This document shows, in pieces, positions 16,929 to 29,100 of a stretch of DNA of 64,000 nucleotides (positions within the stretch are counted from its first letter, which is position 1; every line of letters begins with the position of its first letter). The notes beneath the pieces are model-generated. The model did no database searches. It saw only the letters and a program-made list of their open reading frames with translations, and was not told the DNA's origin. The DNA is from CALMFG01 sp963674805 (GTDB lineage: Bacteria; Bacillota; Clostridia; Christensenellales; CALMFG01). A program made the position numbers and the translations under genes. Where the stretch lies: the NCBI GenBank assembly GCA_963674805.2, contig CAXXNY010000005.1:186001-250000 (forward strand), in the 5' to 3' direction.

Positions 16929-17882
16929 CTATTCAAACAAGATGCTGACCGGCTGATCTTCATATATCCGTTCAATCGCCTGCGCAAAAATATGCGCGAC
17001 AGACAGCACTTTGATTTTTTCGTTTTCCTTATCTTTTGGGAGCGGAATGGTATCGGTGAAAATAAATTCAGTGATGGGTGATTTCAGGATTTTCGTTGCC
17101 GCATCATCGGACAGCACGGCATGGGTGGCACATACATAAACTTTGTTTGCTCCGAGTTGCACAAGCGCCTCGGAGGCTTTGACAATCGTGCCTGCCGTAT
17201 CCACCATATCATCCAGCATAATGACCGTTTTGTTCTCGACATTTCCGATAACGTTCATAATCTCCGCAGAGTTTGGCTTCGGCCGCCGCTTATCGATAAT
17301 GCCAAGCGGAAGCCCAAGCTTGCGGGCAAAGTTGCGGGATCGTGTCACGCTGCCGAGGTCGGGTGAGACCACCACCACATCATCGTGAACATAGTCATTT
17401 TTTAAGTAGTGCGCCGCTAATACAGGTATGCCGAGCAAATGGTCCACAGGGATGTTGAAGAATCCCTGAATCTGAGCGGCATGCAGGTCCATGGTCAGTA
17501 CGCGGTCGGCGCCCGCAGTGGTGATCAGGTCAGCAATTAACTTTGCTGTAATCGGATCGCGCGCCCGCGTTTTACGGTCCTGCCGCGCATAGCCGTAATA
17601 GGGGATTACCGCTGTGATCCTGCCTGCGGATGCCCGCTTAAATGCGTCAATCATAATCAGCAGTTCCATCAGATTGTCATTGCAGGGATTGCAGATGGAT
17701 TGGACGACAAAAACGTCCGAACCTCTGACGGTCTCCTGAATAAATACGCTGGTCTCACCATCCGAGAACTTTGAGACCTCTGCCTTGCCTAACGGCAAAA
17801 GCAGATTTTTGGCAATATCCGCTGCCAGTTTGGGATTTGCATTCCCGGTAAAAACTTTAATATCAGTTCCTCTTGTAATCAT
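16929..17882 (-). CDS. prs: ribose-phosphate pyrophosphokinase
   Basis: 317 residues. Makes PRPP from ribose 5-phosphate and ATP, feeding purine, pyrimidine, His and Trp synthesis. Class I features: KVFTGNANPKLA, SDGETSVFI, QSICNPCNDNLMEL, the flexible-loop YARQDRKTRARDPI, the metal- and ATP-binding DLHAAQIQGFF, and the PRPP loop VIMLDDMVDTAGTI. Normal length. AAAGGAA lies before the ATG. It follows glmU by about 40 bp, the conserved order in Firmicutes. Confidence 0.97.
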   Translation of the reverse strand: MITRGTDIKVFTGNANPKLAADIAKNLLLPLGKAEVSKFSDGETSVFIQETVRGSDVFVVQSICNPCNDNLMELLIMIDAFKRASAGRITAVIPYYGYARQDRKTRARDPITAKLIADLITTAGADRVLTMDLHAAQIQGFFNIPVDHLLGIPVLAAHYLKNDYVHDDVVVVSPDLGSVTRSRNFARKLGLPLGIIDKRRPKPNSAEIMNVIGNVENKTVIMLDDMVDTAGTIVKASEALVQLGANKVYVCATHAVLSDDAATKILKSPITEFIFTDTIPLPKDKENEKIKVLSVAHIFAQAIERIYEDQPVSILFE

Positions 17883-17924
17883 GTTTTTCCTTTCTTGTGG
17901 TGTTTATCTGTCGTGATTACAGGT

Positions 17925-19286
17925 TTATTTTCGGTACTTTTTATAATTTTCTTTAACCGTTTGACGGCTTCGTGCAATCGCAAGCGAGTCATCCGGTACA
18001 TCTTCGGTAATAGTTGAGCCGGCGGCCGTGTACACGCCGTTCCCGAGTTTCACCGGAGCAATCAGGTTGGTATTGCAGCCGATAAAGCAGTTATCGCCGA
18101 CCGTCGTTTTATGCTTGTCTTTCCCGTTATAATTGACAAACACAACGCCGCAGCCGACATTGGTGTTCTTGCCGACTTCGGCATCGCCGATATAACTTAA
18201 ATGCGAGACCTTGGAGCCGTCTTTGATCTCGGAGTTTTTCACTTCTACAAAATCACCGACCCGGCATCCATTGCCGATTTTTGTGCCTGGGCGTAAATAA
18301 GCAAACGGACCGACCATAGTATTGTCGCCGATCTCTGCATCCAAAATCACGGAACTCTCGACCCGGCAGTCCGAACCGATGACGCTGTCTTTGATACGGC
18401 TGTTCGGATAAAGGATAGTCCCTTTCTTTACGGTGCACTTTCCTTCTATAATAACCCCGGGATAGATGATGACGTCGTTTTCGATCACTGCGTCATAGCT
18501 GATATAAGTATTTTTCGGATTAATCAGGGTAACGCCGTCCAGCATCAGCGCGTTGCGCTTGCGCTCGTATAAGATTTTTGAAACATCATAGAGCTGCCTT
18601 CTGTCATTAACGCCGGTGCACTCGGCTGCTTCGGTCACGACAGGAACAATATGTTCTCCCTTTTCACTTAAGATGGATACGATATCCGTCAGATAATATT
18701 CGCCCTGCGCATTGTCAGTTTTAAGGCTGTTCAGCGCATTCAGCAGGTGTTTGGCCTGAATGCAGTAAACCGATGCGTTAACTTTGTTGATTTTTTTTAT
18801 ATCTTCATTGGCGTCTTTTTCTTCAACGATTTTAGACGCGTAACCTTCATAATTTGTCACCAGACGGCCGTAGCCTGTGGGGTCTTCTACTTTTGCACAC
18901 AAAAGCGAACCGCAAACACCTGGAGTGTTGGCGGCGTCGTAGACGCGCTTCAAAGTCTCCTCGGTTAAAAGCGGCATATCACCGGCGATAATCATCACCA
19001 GCCCGTTGCTGTCCTGATAAAATTCTTTTGCCATCAGGGCCGCGTGTCCGGTTCCTTTTCTCTCGGATTGTATCGCGTAGCAGACGCTGTCACCGAAGTA
19101 TTCGCGAACCATGTCTGCACCGTTGCCGACAACCAATACCGGCTTTTCATCACATAGGTTTTTTGCGGCAACCATTGCCCATTCACAGAGCGGTTTGCCC
19201 GCTGCGTGGTGCATTGGCTTTGGAATATCTGATTTCATGCGCGTGCCTTGTCCGGCGGCAAGAATCACTACCGTTAATCGTGTCAT
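17925..19286 (-). CDS. glmU: bifunctional GlmU: GlcN-1-P acetyltransferase / GlcNAc-1-P uridylyltransferase
   Basis: 453 residues making UDP-GlcNAc for peptidoglycan. The N-terminal uridylyltransferase half has LAAGQGTRMKS, QSERKGTGHAALMA, and GDMPLLTEETL. The C-terminal left-handed beta-helix of hexapeptide repeats is the acetyltransferase (NTYISYDAVIENDVIIYPGV, then RPGTKIGNGCRVGDFVEVKN, with the catalytic His region VSHLSYIGDAEVG, and FVNYNGKDKHKTTVGD). GAGGAG precedes the ATG. First gene of the glmU-prs-HAD-pth-mfd operon, divergent from carD. Confidence 0.97.
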   Translation of the reverse strand: MTRLTVVILAAGQGTRMKSDIPKPMHHAAGKPLCEWAMVAAKNLCDEKPVLVVGNGADMVREYFGDSVCYAIQSERKGTGHAALMAKEFYQDSNGLVMIIAGDMPLLTEETLKRVYDAANTPGVCGSLLCAKVEDPTGYGRLVTNYEGYASKIVEEKDANEDIKKINKVNASVYCIQAKHLLNALNSLKTDNAQGEYYLTDIVSILSEKGEHIVPVVTEAAECTGVNDRRQLYDVSKILYERKRNALMLDGVTLINPKNTYISYDAVIENDVIIYPGVIIEGKCTVKKGTILYPNSRIKDSVIGSDCRVESSVILDAEIGDNTMVGPFAYLRPGTKIGNGCRVGDFVEVKNSEIKDGSKVSHLSYIGDAEVGKNTNVGCGVVFVNYNGKDKHKTTVGDNCFIGCNTNLIAPVKLGNGVYTAAGSTITEDVPDDSLAIARSRQTVKENYKKYRK

Positions 19287-19330
19287 GTGTTTCTCCTCTT
19301 CCCATGTTTGTTTCTCTTTTTGCCTTCCTC

Positions 19331-19359
19331 ATCATAGCATTAAAACGCGGATGCGTCCA
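19331..19359 (-). promoter_or_regulatory. probable promoter of glmU operon
   Basis: On the minus strand TGGACG (plus-strand 19354-19359), 17 bp, TATGAT (19331-19336), 45 bp before the glmU start. Confidence 0.5.
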
Positions 19360-19436
19360 GCATATCGGCCGTGTTTTTATGGATGACCGGCACAAAAAAA
19401 AGGGTTTTCCGGATGCTTTTTCGGCCTTTCGCTGGT

Positions 19437-19465
19437 TTGACAAAACGGCGCGGTTGCTTTATCAT
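19437..19465 (+). promoter_or_regulatory. strong sigma-A promoter of carD
   Basis: TTGACA (19437-19442), 17 bp, TATCAT (19460-19465). GAGGAG (19482-19487) follows, then the carD ATG at 19493. Confidence 0.75.
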
Positions 19466-19492
19466 ATTAGTTAAGAGAGTCGAGGAGAATAG

Positions 19493-19972
19493 ATGTATAA
19501 TATTGGAGACAAAGTCGTTTATCCGATGCATGGCGCTGGTGTGATTGACAAGATTGAAGAGCGCCATATCCTCAATGAAACCAAAAGCTATTATGTGTTG
19601 AAGTTTCAGGTGGGGGGTATGAAAGTAATGGTTCCGGTGGACAACGTAGAGAAATCCGGACTCAGGAAAGTAATCACAAAATCAGAGTATGAAAAGGTGA
19701 TGAAGAGTTTTCAGGAAGACGCTGAGGTTGAAGACTCATCCAATTGGAACAGACGCTACCGCGAGAATATGGATAAAATTAAGACCGGCGGGGTATTTGA
19801 AACAGCGGAAGTCGTCAAAACACTGGTTTTAAGGGAAAAACAAAAAGGACTCTCGTCCGGTGAAAAAAAGATGCTGATTACGGCAATGCAGATTCTGGTA
19901 TCAGAATTATCCGTCGTATGCGGTGATAAAGCATCCGAAATTGAAAAGAAAATATTAGAGACGGTGTCGTAA
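19493..19972 (+). CDS. CarD/CdnL family RNA-polymerase-binding regulator
   Basis: 159 residues. The N-terminal RID domain (MYNIGDKVVYPMHGAGVIDKI in two parts: MYNIGDKVVY and PMHGAGVIDKI; then YYVLKFQVGGMKVMVPVDN) binds the RNA polymerase beta subunit. The helical C-terminal domain (about 70-159) contacts the upstream edge of the promoter bubble, stabilising open complexes, often at rRNA promoters. Close in length and pattern to CdnL/CarD proteins of mycobacteria and clostridia. It has a near-consensus promoter and a terminator-like hairpin downstream. It lies 2 kb ahead of rpoB and opposite to Mfd, which carries the same RID fold. Confidence 0.92.
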   Translation: MYNIGDKVVYPMHGAGVIDKIEERHILNETKSYYVLKFQVGGMKVMVPVDNVEKSGLRKVITKSEYEKVMKSFQEDAEVEDSSNWNRRYRENMDKIKTGGVFETAEVVKTLVLREKQKGLSSGEKKMLITAMQILVSELSVVCGDKASEIEKKILETVS

Positions 19973-20001
19973 AAAAACGCCAGTTATGATAAAATGGGTT
20001 T

Positions 20002-20027
20002 AGGCGGGGTTCCTCGCCTTTGTTTTT
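20002..20027 (+). terminator. terminator or attenuator between carD and the PIN-TRAM gene
   Basis: AGGCGGG (20002-20008) pairs with CTCGCCT (20013-20019) with one G-U pair and a small loop, followed by TTGTTTTTG. Confidence 0.7.
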
Positions 20028-20067
20028 GTACATAATGTTTTTATAAACATATTAAGGAGGTCTAAAT

Positions 20068-21150
20068 GTGGCAAGAAAACTCACAAGAATTTTAATCACG
20101 ATTATCGGTCTTGTGGCTGGCGCGAGCATATGGGCGGGCGTACTGTCTTATTTTGAAAAACCGCCATACTACTTAAACGATATCCTGCCGCCATGGGCAA
20201 ACCCGCTGATTTATGCGACATGCGCACTTATTTTCGGAATTATATTTTTTATCTTTGCGCCGCTGGTGATGCGGGGAGTATCGAAAATAATTAAAACTGT
20301 CGAGCAGCGGCTGGCGGACTTGTCGATGACGGAAATTGTGACAGGGGCTGTCGGCCTGATTATCGGTTTATTGATTTCTTTTCTTTTAACCGGTATTATC
20401 AACAACATGCCGGCATCCTGGCTGACATTGTCGATTAACATATTGATCTATGTTACATTTGTCACGCTCGGCATCAGTATCGCGATTCAGCGGAAAAACG
20501 AATTCAATATTACGAATCTTTTTAAACGCGGCAGTCAGGACAAGATATCATCCCATGAAGCAAAAGCATTGGTGCTGGATACCAGCGTCATTATTGACGG
20601 CAGAATTTATGATATCCTGAAAACCGGCATCATAGAAGGACAGTTAATTATTCCGGAGTTCGTGCTGGTAGAACTGCGCCATATCGCTGACTCAGCGGAT
20701 GATCTAAAGAGAAGCAGGGGACGGCGCGGGCTGGATATCATCAATATGATCCAGAAGGATTTAGAAGAAACGGTGAAAATCGTCCAGACAGACTATGACG
20801 ATGCACTGGAAGTGGATTCGAAGCTGCTAAAGCTGTCTAAGGATATCGGCGCAAAAATTGTTACAAACGATTTTAACCTAAATAAGGTTGCGACAGTTCA
20901 GGGGCTGCCGGTGATTAACATCAACGATCTGGCAAACGCGGTCAAGCCGATTGCCCTGCCCGGGGAAGCGATGGAAGTGACCATAATAAAAGACGGGAAG
21001 GAACGCGCTCAGGGTATCGGATATTTGGATGACGGTACGATGATTGTCGTCGAGGACGGAAAAGGAAAAGTGGGGCAGACGCTGAACGTTTTGGTGACAA
21101 GTGTGCTCCAGACATCAGCGGGGCGCATGATATTCGCGAAAATCGCATAA
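20068..21150 (+). CDS. PIN/TRAM domain membrane protein (YacL-like)
   Basis: 360 residues. Four transmembrane helices (roughly 5-25, 47-72, 88-110, 117-140) precede a PIN-type nuclease domain (LVLDTSVIIDGRIYDI with Asp about 171; EFVLVELRHIAD; IVTNDFNLNKVA) and a C-terminal TRAM domain (about 290-350). This is the YacL architecture of Firmicutes; PIN acidic residues imply RNase activity, but the cellular substrate is not established. The start is GTG at 20068, with AAGGAGG 7 bases upstream. In B. subtilis yacL lies between disA and ispD; here it is between carD and rpoB. A hairpin terminator follows. Confidence 0.9.
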   Translation: MARKLTRILITIIGLVAGASIWAGVLSYFEKPPYYLNDILPPWANPLIYATCALIFGIIFFIFAPLVMRGVSKIIKTVEQRLADLSMTEIVTGAVGLIIGLLISFLLTGIINNMPASWLTLSINILIYVTFVTLGISIAIQRKNEFNITNLFKRGSQDKISSHEAKALVLDTSVIIDGRIYDILKTGIIEGQLIIPEFVLVELRHIADSADDLKRSRGRRGLDIINMIQKDLEETVKIVQTDYDDALEVDSKLLKLSKDIGAKIVTNDFNLNKVATVQGLPVININDLANAVKPIALPGEAMEVTIIKDGKERAQGIGYLDDGTMIVVEDGKGKVGQTLNVLVTSVLQTSAGRMIFAKIA

Positions 21151-21435
21151 TCCATCATGAAAAAAGAATATACAAAGGCAGACGGAACACCGTTTGCTTT
21201 TTTGTTTCTGTTTAACATTGCTATATTAATAAACCGAATAAAAGCCAGGCGGGTGAATAGAAAACGAATCAAACCGTAACCGTTGGCGATTCGAGTGCGA
21301 TTCTAATTGCGTAAAAAATGACTTAAAAATCATTGGGATGCGATATACAAAACAGAGTGGGAGGCAAAAAGATGGCATACAAGGGGAAGTACGTAAAAAA
21401 ATGTCGAAAAAAAGGGCGTAATCTAAAAACAACGG
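21151..21435. other. gap between the PIN-TRAM gene and the rpoB promoter
   Basis: Holds the terminator at 21174-21204, an A/T-rich stretch with no recognisable element, and a 25-codon reading frame at 21372-21449 listed separately. No tRNA and no ribosomal protein gene is present, although rplKAJL often lies here in other Firmicutes. Confidence 0.6.
21174..21204 (+). terminator. terminator of the PIN-TRAM gene
   Basis: A 12-bp stem, AAAGGCAGACGG (21174-21185) with CCGTTTGCTTT (21190-21200), includes G-U pairs and has the loop AACA. The T-run continues to 21204. Confidence 0.8.
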
Positions 21436-21449
21436 TTGACAGCCGTTGA
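21372..21449 (+). CDS. possible 25-residue basic peptide
   Basis: ATG at 21372 has GGGAGG 7 bases upstream (21359-21364) and reads 25 codons, starting MAYKGKYVKKCRKKGRN and ending TTVDSR. It overlaps the -35 region of the rpoB promoter. No family is recognised. It may be chance; the good SD is the only support. Confidence 0.25.
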   Translation: MAYKGKYVKKCRKKGRNLKTTVDSR

Positions 21450-21464
21450 CAATTCGTATAATAT
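21436..21464 (+). promoter_or_regulatory. promoter region of rpoBC
   Basis: TTGACA occurs twice, at 21436-21441 and 21446-21451. TATAAT lies at 21457-21462, 15 bp from the first copy, and TAATAT at 21459-21464, 17 bp from it. The pair of -35 copies spaced 10 bp is unusual. Transcription should start near 21469. Confidence 0.65.
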
Positions 21465-21480
21465 TATAAGTTGTATTAGA

Positions 21481-21631
21481 ATGAATAAAATAGGGATTAT
21501 GTCGCTATCAATCAGCGGCATTCCTGTCTAAAGCAGTGAGCGGTTTATTCATCTTATTGCTTGAATCAGAGATAAATCTTACGTTTGTGGAGTAATCATA
21601 CCGCAAATCAAAACGGATTTCAAGCATTTTT
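21481..21631 (+). promoter_or_regulatory. two-domain structured leader of rpoB, ending in a terminator-like stem
   Basis: Domain 1: ATGAATAAA (21481-21489) pairs perfectly with TTTATTCAT (21544-21552), enclosing hairpins GTCGCT/AGCGGC (21501-21506, 21514-21519) and CTGT/GCAG (21524-21527, 21533-21536). Domain 2: TGCTTGAA (21558-21565) pairs perfectly with TTCAAGCA (21619-21626), enclosing TTTGTGG/CCGCAAA (21584-21590, 21601-21607), followed at once by TTTTT. The layout suggests attenuation or an RNA-binding-protein site. No known riboswitch or T-box signature is visible. Confidence 0.5.
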
Positions 21632-21715
21632 AAAAGAATGTATACATCCGGTTAAACAGCGTTGTTTTAGCCGAATGATGAAAATATTTCAAAAAACATA
21701 GGAGTGATCTATCAT

Positions 21716-25459
<3,744 letters not shown>

Positions 25460-25500
25460 AATAAGTTTAGAGATTTTGAAAGTGAAGGGAGCGTATTCAT

Positions 25501-28500
25501 TTGTTCGAACTGAATAACTTCGACTCTCTCCAAATCGGGCTGGCATCCGCGGAAAAGATACGGGAATGGTCCAGAGGAGAAGTGAAGAAGCCGGAAACGA
25601 TTAATTACAGAACATTAAAGCCGGAAAAAGACGGTCTGTTCTGCGAGCGTATTTTCGGGCCGTCCAAGGACTGGGAATGCCATTGCGGCAGATATAAACG
25701 CATCCGGTATAAGGGGATTGTGTGTGAAAAGTGCGGGGTTGAAGTCACCCGCGCGAAAGTGCGCCGTGAACGCATGGGGCATATTGAACTGGCGGCGCCG
25801 GTTTCGCATATCTGGTATTTTAAGGGCATCCCGAGCCGGATGGGCCTTTTGCTGGATATGTCGCCGAGGTCGCTTGAAAAAGTGCTTTACTTTGCTTCGT
25901 TCATTGTGACCGATCCAAAGGAATCCGGCCTTGAGTATAAGCAGCTTCTGACCGACCGCGAATACCGCGATTATCAGGAACAGCTCGGCGAGGACGCTTT
26001 TGTGGCCGGTATGGGTGCGGAAGCGGTCAAGATACTGTTGAAAAACATCAATCTTGATGAAGAAGCCTCGGTATTAAAATCAGAATTAAAATCATCCAGC
26101 GGACAAAAGCGCGTAAGAGCCGTCAAGCGCCTGGAAGTTGTTGAGGCGTTCCGGAACTCCGGAAACCGTCCGCAGGATATCATACTGGATGTGATCCCGG
26201 TTATTCCGCCGGAACTGCGCCCGATGGTTCAGCTGGATGGCGGCAGGTTTGCCACATCCGACTTAAATGATTTATACCGCCGCGTGATTAACCGTAACAA
26301 CCGTTTAAACAGGCTGTTACAACTGCGCGCGCCGGATATTATTGTCAGAAACGAAAAGCGTATGCTGCAGGAAGCGGTAGATGCGCTGATTGATAACGGC
26401 AGACGCGGAAGGCCGGTCACAGGGCCGGGTAACCGTCCGCTCCGTTCGCTCAGCGATATGCTGAGAGGGAAACAAGGACGTTTCAGACAGAACCTCTTGG
26501 GTAAGCGTGTGGACTACTCCGGCCGTTCGGTTATTGTGGTTGGTCCGGAACTGAAGATGTATGAATGCGGCCTGCCCAAAGACATGGCGCTGGAACTCTT
26601 TAAACCATTTGTCATGAAAAAGCTGGTCAGCGAAGGCTATGCGCATAACATCAAGTCCGCAAAACGGATGACTGAACGTGTCAGCCCCGAAGTCTGGGAT
26701 GTGCTGGAAGACGTCATCAAAGACCATCCGGTACTGCTCAACCGTGCCCCGACATTGCATCGCCTGGGTATACAGGCATTCCAGCCGGTGCTGGTTGAAG
26801 GGAAGGCGCTTAAAATCCATCCGCTGGTATGTACGGCGTATAATGCCGACTTTGACGGCGACCAGATGGCGGTTCACGTACCATTATCAGTAGAGGCGCA
26901 GGCTGAGTGCCGGTTCCTGATGCTGGCGGCGAACAACATCTTAAAGCCGCAGGACGGCAAGCCGGTTGTCAGCCCGACGCAGGACATGGTTATCGGTTCG
27001 TATTATATGACCCTGATGCGCGATGGCGCGAAAGGCGAAGGAAGCTCATTTTCAACGCCCGAAGAAGCGATTATGGCGTATCAGACCGGCAACATAGAAT
27101 TGCAATCGAAGGTTTTCATCCGCATCACAAGAGAGATAGACGGAAAACCTGTATCTAAAATAAAAGAAACGTCGGCCGGCAGAATTCTGTTTAACGAAGC
27201 GATTCCGCAGAATCTCGGCCTGGTAGACCGTTCAAAACCCGAAAGTGTATTTGAACTTGAGGTTGATGATGTGGTCGATAAGAAGATGCTGGGTAAGATC
27301 GTGGATTACTGTTACCGCAAACACGGTCCGACCAAGACATCGGAGGTGTTGGACAGTATCAAACGGCTGGGTTTCCATTATTCAACGCTGGGCGCTGTAA
27401 CCATCAGCGTGTCGGATATTATCATTCCGAAGGAAAAGGCGGAATATCTGGAACAGGCCGAAGAGGAAGTTATTAAGATAGAAACGAAGTTCAGACGCGG
27501 CTTCCTGACAGAAGAAGAACGCAAGAACAGCGTTATCAATGTTTGGAAAGAAACAACGGACAAAGTCACGGAAAAAATGGTGGATTCGCTTGATAAATTC
27601 AACCCGATTTCCATGATGGCGGATTCCGGCGCCAGAGGTTCCCGCAACCAGATCAGACAGCTGGCCGGTATGCGCGGACTGATGGCTGACCCGAACGGGG
27701 AAACAATCGAAATCCCGATTCGTGCAAACTTCCGGGAAGGACTGACCGTTCTTGAATTCTTTATTTCGACGCACGGCGCGAGAAAAGGGCTGGCCGATAC
27801 GGCGCTGAGAACCGCGGACTCCGGTTACCTGACTCGCCGTCTTGTGGATGTCAGCCAGGAAGTCATTGTCCGTGAACACGACTGCTTTGAATCAGCGGGC
27901 GTGGGTGTGCGCGGTATGTGGGTCAAAGATATACGCAACGGCAACGAAATCGTTGAACCGTTGATTAACCGCCTGCGCGGGCGTTATGCGGTTAATGAAG
28001 TCACGCATCCGGAAACCGGCGAAGTGCTGGTTGGCGCAAACCAATTAATCAATGATGAAACCGCCGAGAAAATTGTTAATGCGGGCATTGAAAAAGTGTT
28101 AATCCGTACAGTGCTGACATGCCAGTCCGAAAAGGGCGTATGTGCGAAGTGCTATGGCGCAAACATGTCAACCGGCAATCCGGTCAACATCGGCGAAGCT
28201 GTCGGTATCATCGCGGCGCAGTCCATCGGCGAACCGGGTACACAGCTGACCATGAGAACGTTCCATACCGGCGGGGTTGCCGGCGGGGACATCACACAGG
28301 GTCTGCCGCGTGTTGAAGAGCTTTTTGAAGCGAGAAAGCCGAAGGGGCTTGCGATTATTACCGAGATCAGCGGTACGGCGATGGTCAATGACGTTAAGAA
28401 AAAACGTGAAATCACCGTGTCTAATGACAGCGGACAGGCGGAAATATACAGCATTCCGTTCGGAGCGCGTATCAAAGTGCGCGACGGCGATGAGCTGGAA

Positions 28501-29082
28501 GCCGGCGATGAGCTGACCGAAGGTTCGGTTAACCCGAATGATATCCTCAAGATTAAGGGTATTCAGGGCGTACAGGCTTATCTGCTGATGGAAGTACAGA
28601 AGGTGTACCGTCTGCAGGGCGTTGAGATTGCCGATAAGCATATCGAAATCATCATCCGCCAGATGCTGAAAAAATGTAAGATCGAAGAATCCGGCGATAC
28701 GGAAATGCTGCCGGGCTCACTCGTCGATATATTTGAGTTTGAAAAGCAAAACAAGAATGCGGTTGAAGCAGGCAAGGAACCCGCATCGGCAAAGCGTGTG
28801 CTGCTTGGGATTACCAAGGCATCGCTTGCGACGGATTCATTCCTGTCCGCGGCGTCTTTCCAGGAAACGACGCGCGTGCTGACCGAAGCCGCAATCAAAG
28901 GCAAGGTCGACCCGCTGGTCGGACTGAAAGAAAACGTCATTATCGGAAAGCTGATTCCTGCGGGAACAGGCATGAAACAATATAAAAATATCGACGTAAT
29001 TAAGAACAAGGGTACGCTCGGAGACGAAATCGCCAACCTGTTTGAGTCGGACGATTTTGAGTCACTGGACTTGGACGTTTAA
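25501..29082 (+). CDS. rpoC: RNA polymerase beta' subunit
   Basis: 1193 residues starting at TTG, 9 bases after AAGGGAG. The N-terminal zinc ribbon has Cys 60, 62, 75 and 78. The catalytic Mg-binding motif NADFDGDQM is at about 448-456. The second zinc site (CQSEKGVCAKC) and the trigger-loop/bridge-helix region (MADSGARGS, then RTFHTGGVAGGDITQGLPRV in the switch region) are intact. Firmicutes-type: no large beta' insertion. It follows rpoB by 41 bp with no terminator between. Confidence 0.98.
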   Translation: MFELNNFDSLQIGLASAEKIREWSRGEVKKPETINYRTLKPEKDGLFCERIFGPSKDWECHCGRYKRIRYKGIVCEKCGVEVTRAKVRRERMGHIELAAPVSHIWYFKGIPSRMGLLLDMSPRSLEKVLYFASFIVTDPKESGLEYKQLLTDREYRDYQEQLGEDAFVAGMGAEAVKILLKNINLDEEASVLKSELKSSSGQKRVRAVKRLEVVEAFRNSGNRPQDIILDVIPVIPPELRPMVQLDGGRFATSDLNDLYRRVINRNNRLNRLLQLRAPDIIVRNEKRMLQEAVDALIDNGRRGRPVTGPGNRPLRSLSDMLRGKQGRFRQNLLGKRVDYSGRSVIVVGPELKMYECGLPKDMALELFKPFVMKKLVSEGYAHNIKSAKRMTERVSPEVWDVLEDVIKDHPVLLNRAPTLHRLGIQAFQPVLVEGKALKIHPLVCTAYNADFDGDQMAVHVPLSVEAQAECRFLMLAANNILKPQDGKPVVSPTQDMVIGSYYMTLMRDGAKGEGSSFSTPEEAIMAYQTGNIELQSKVFIRITREIDGKPVSKIKETSAGRILFNEAIPQNLGLVDRSKPESVFELEVDDVVDKKMLGKIVDYCYRKHGPTKTSEVLDSIKRLGFHYSTLGAVTISVSDIIIPKEKAEYLEQAEEEVIKIETKFRRGFLTEEERKNSVINVWKETTDKVTEKMVDSLDKFNPISMMADSGARGSRNQIRQLAGMRGLMADPNGETIEIPIRANFREGLTVLEFFISTHGARKGLADTALRTADSGYLTRRLVDVSQEVIVREHDCFESAGVGVRGMWVKDIRNGNEIVEPLINRLRGRYAVNEVTHPETGEVLVGANQLINDETAEKIVNAGIEKVLIRTVLTCQSEKGVCAKCYGANMSTGNPVNIGEAVGIIAAQSIGEPGTQLTMRTFHTGGVAGGDITQGLPRVEELFEARKPKGLAIITEISGTAMVNDVKKKREITVSNDSGQAEIYSIPFGARIKVRDGDELEAGDELTEGSVNPNDILKIKGIQGVQAYLLMEVQKVYRLQGVEIADKHIEIIIRQMLKKCKIEESGDTEMLPGSLVDIFEFEKQNKNAVEAGKEPASAKRVLLGITKASLATDSFLSAASFQETTRVLTEAAIKGKVDPLVGLKENVIIGKLIPAGTGMKQYKNIDVIKNKGTLGDEIANLFESDDFESLDLDV

Positions 29083-29100
29083 ACACGATAGGAGCAGAAT

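Noticed and set aside
21558..21631. T-box leader before rpoB
   Set aside because: No T-box consensus (AGGGTGGNACCGCG-like) is present and rpoB is not a T-box target.
21704..21715. GTG start for rpoB
   Set aside because: The GTG is part of the AGGAG SD; clostridial RpoB starts at MVH.
26317..26877. 186-codon minus-strand frame opposite rpoC
   Set aside because: Antisense shadow; no SD or domain.
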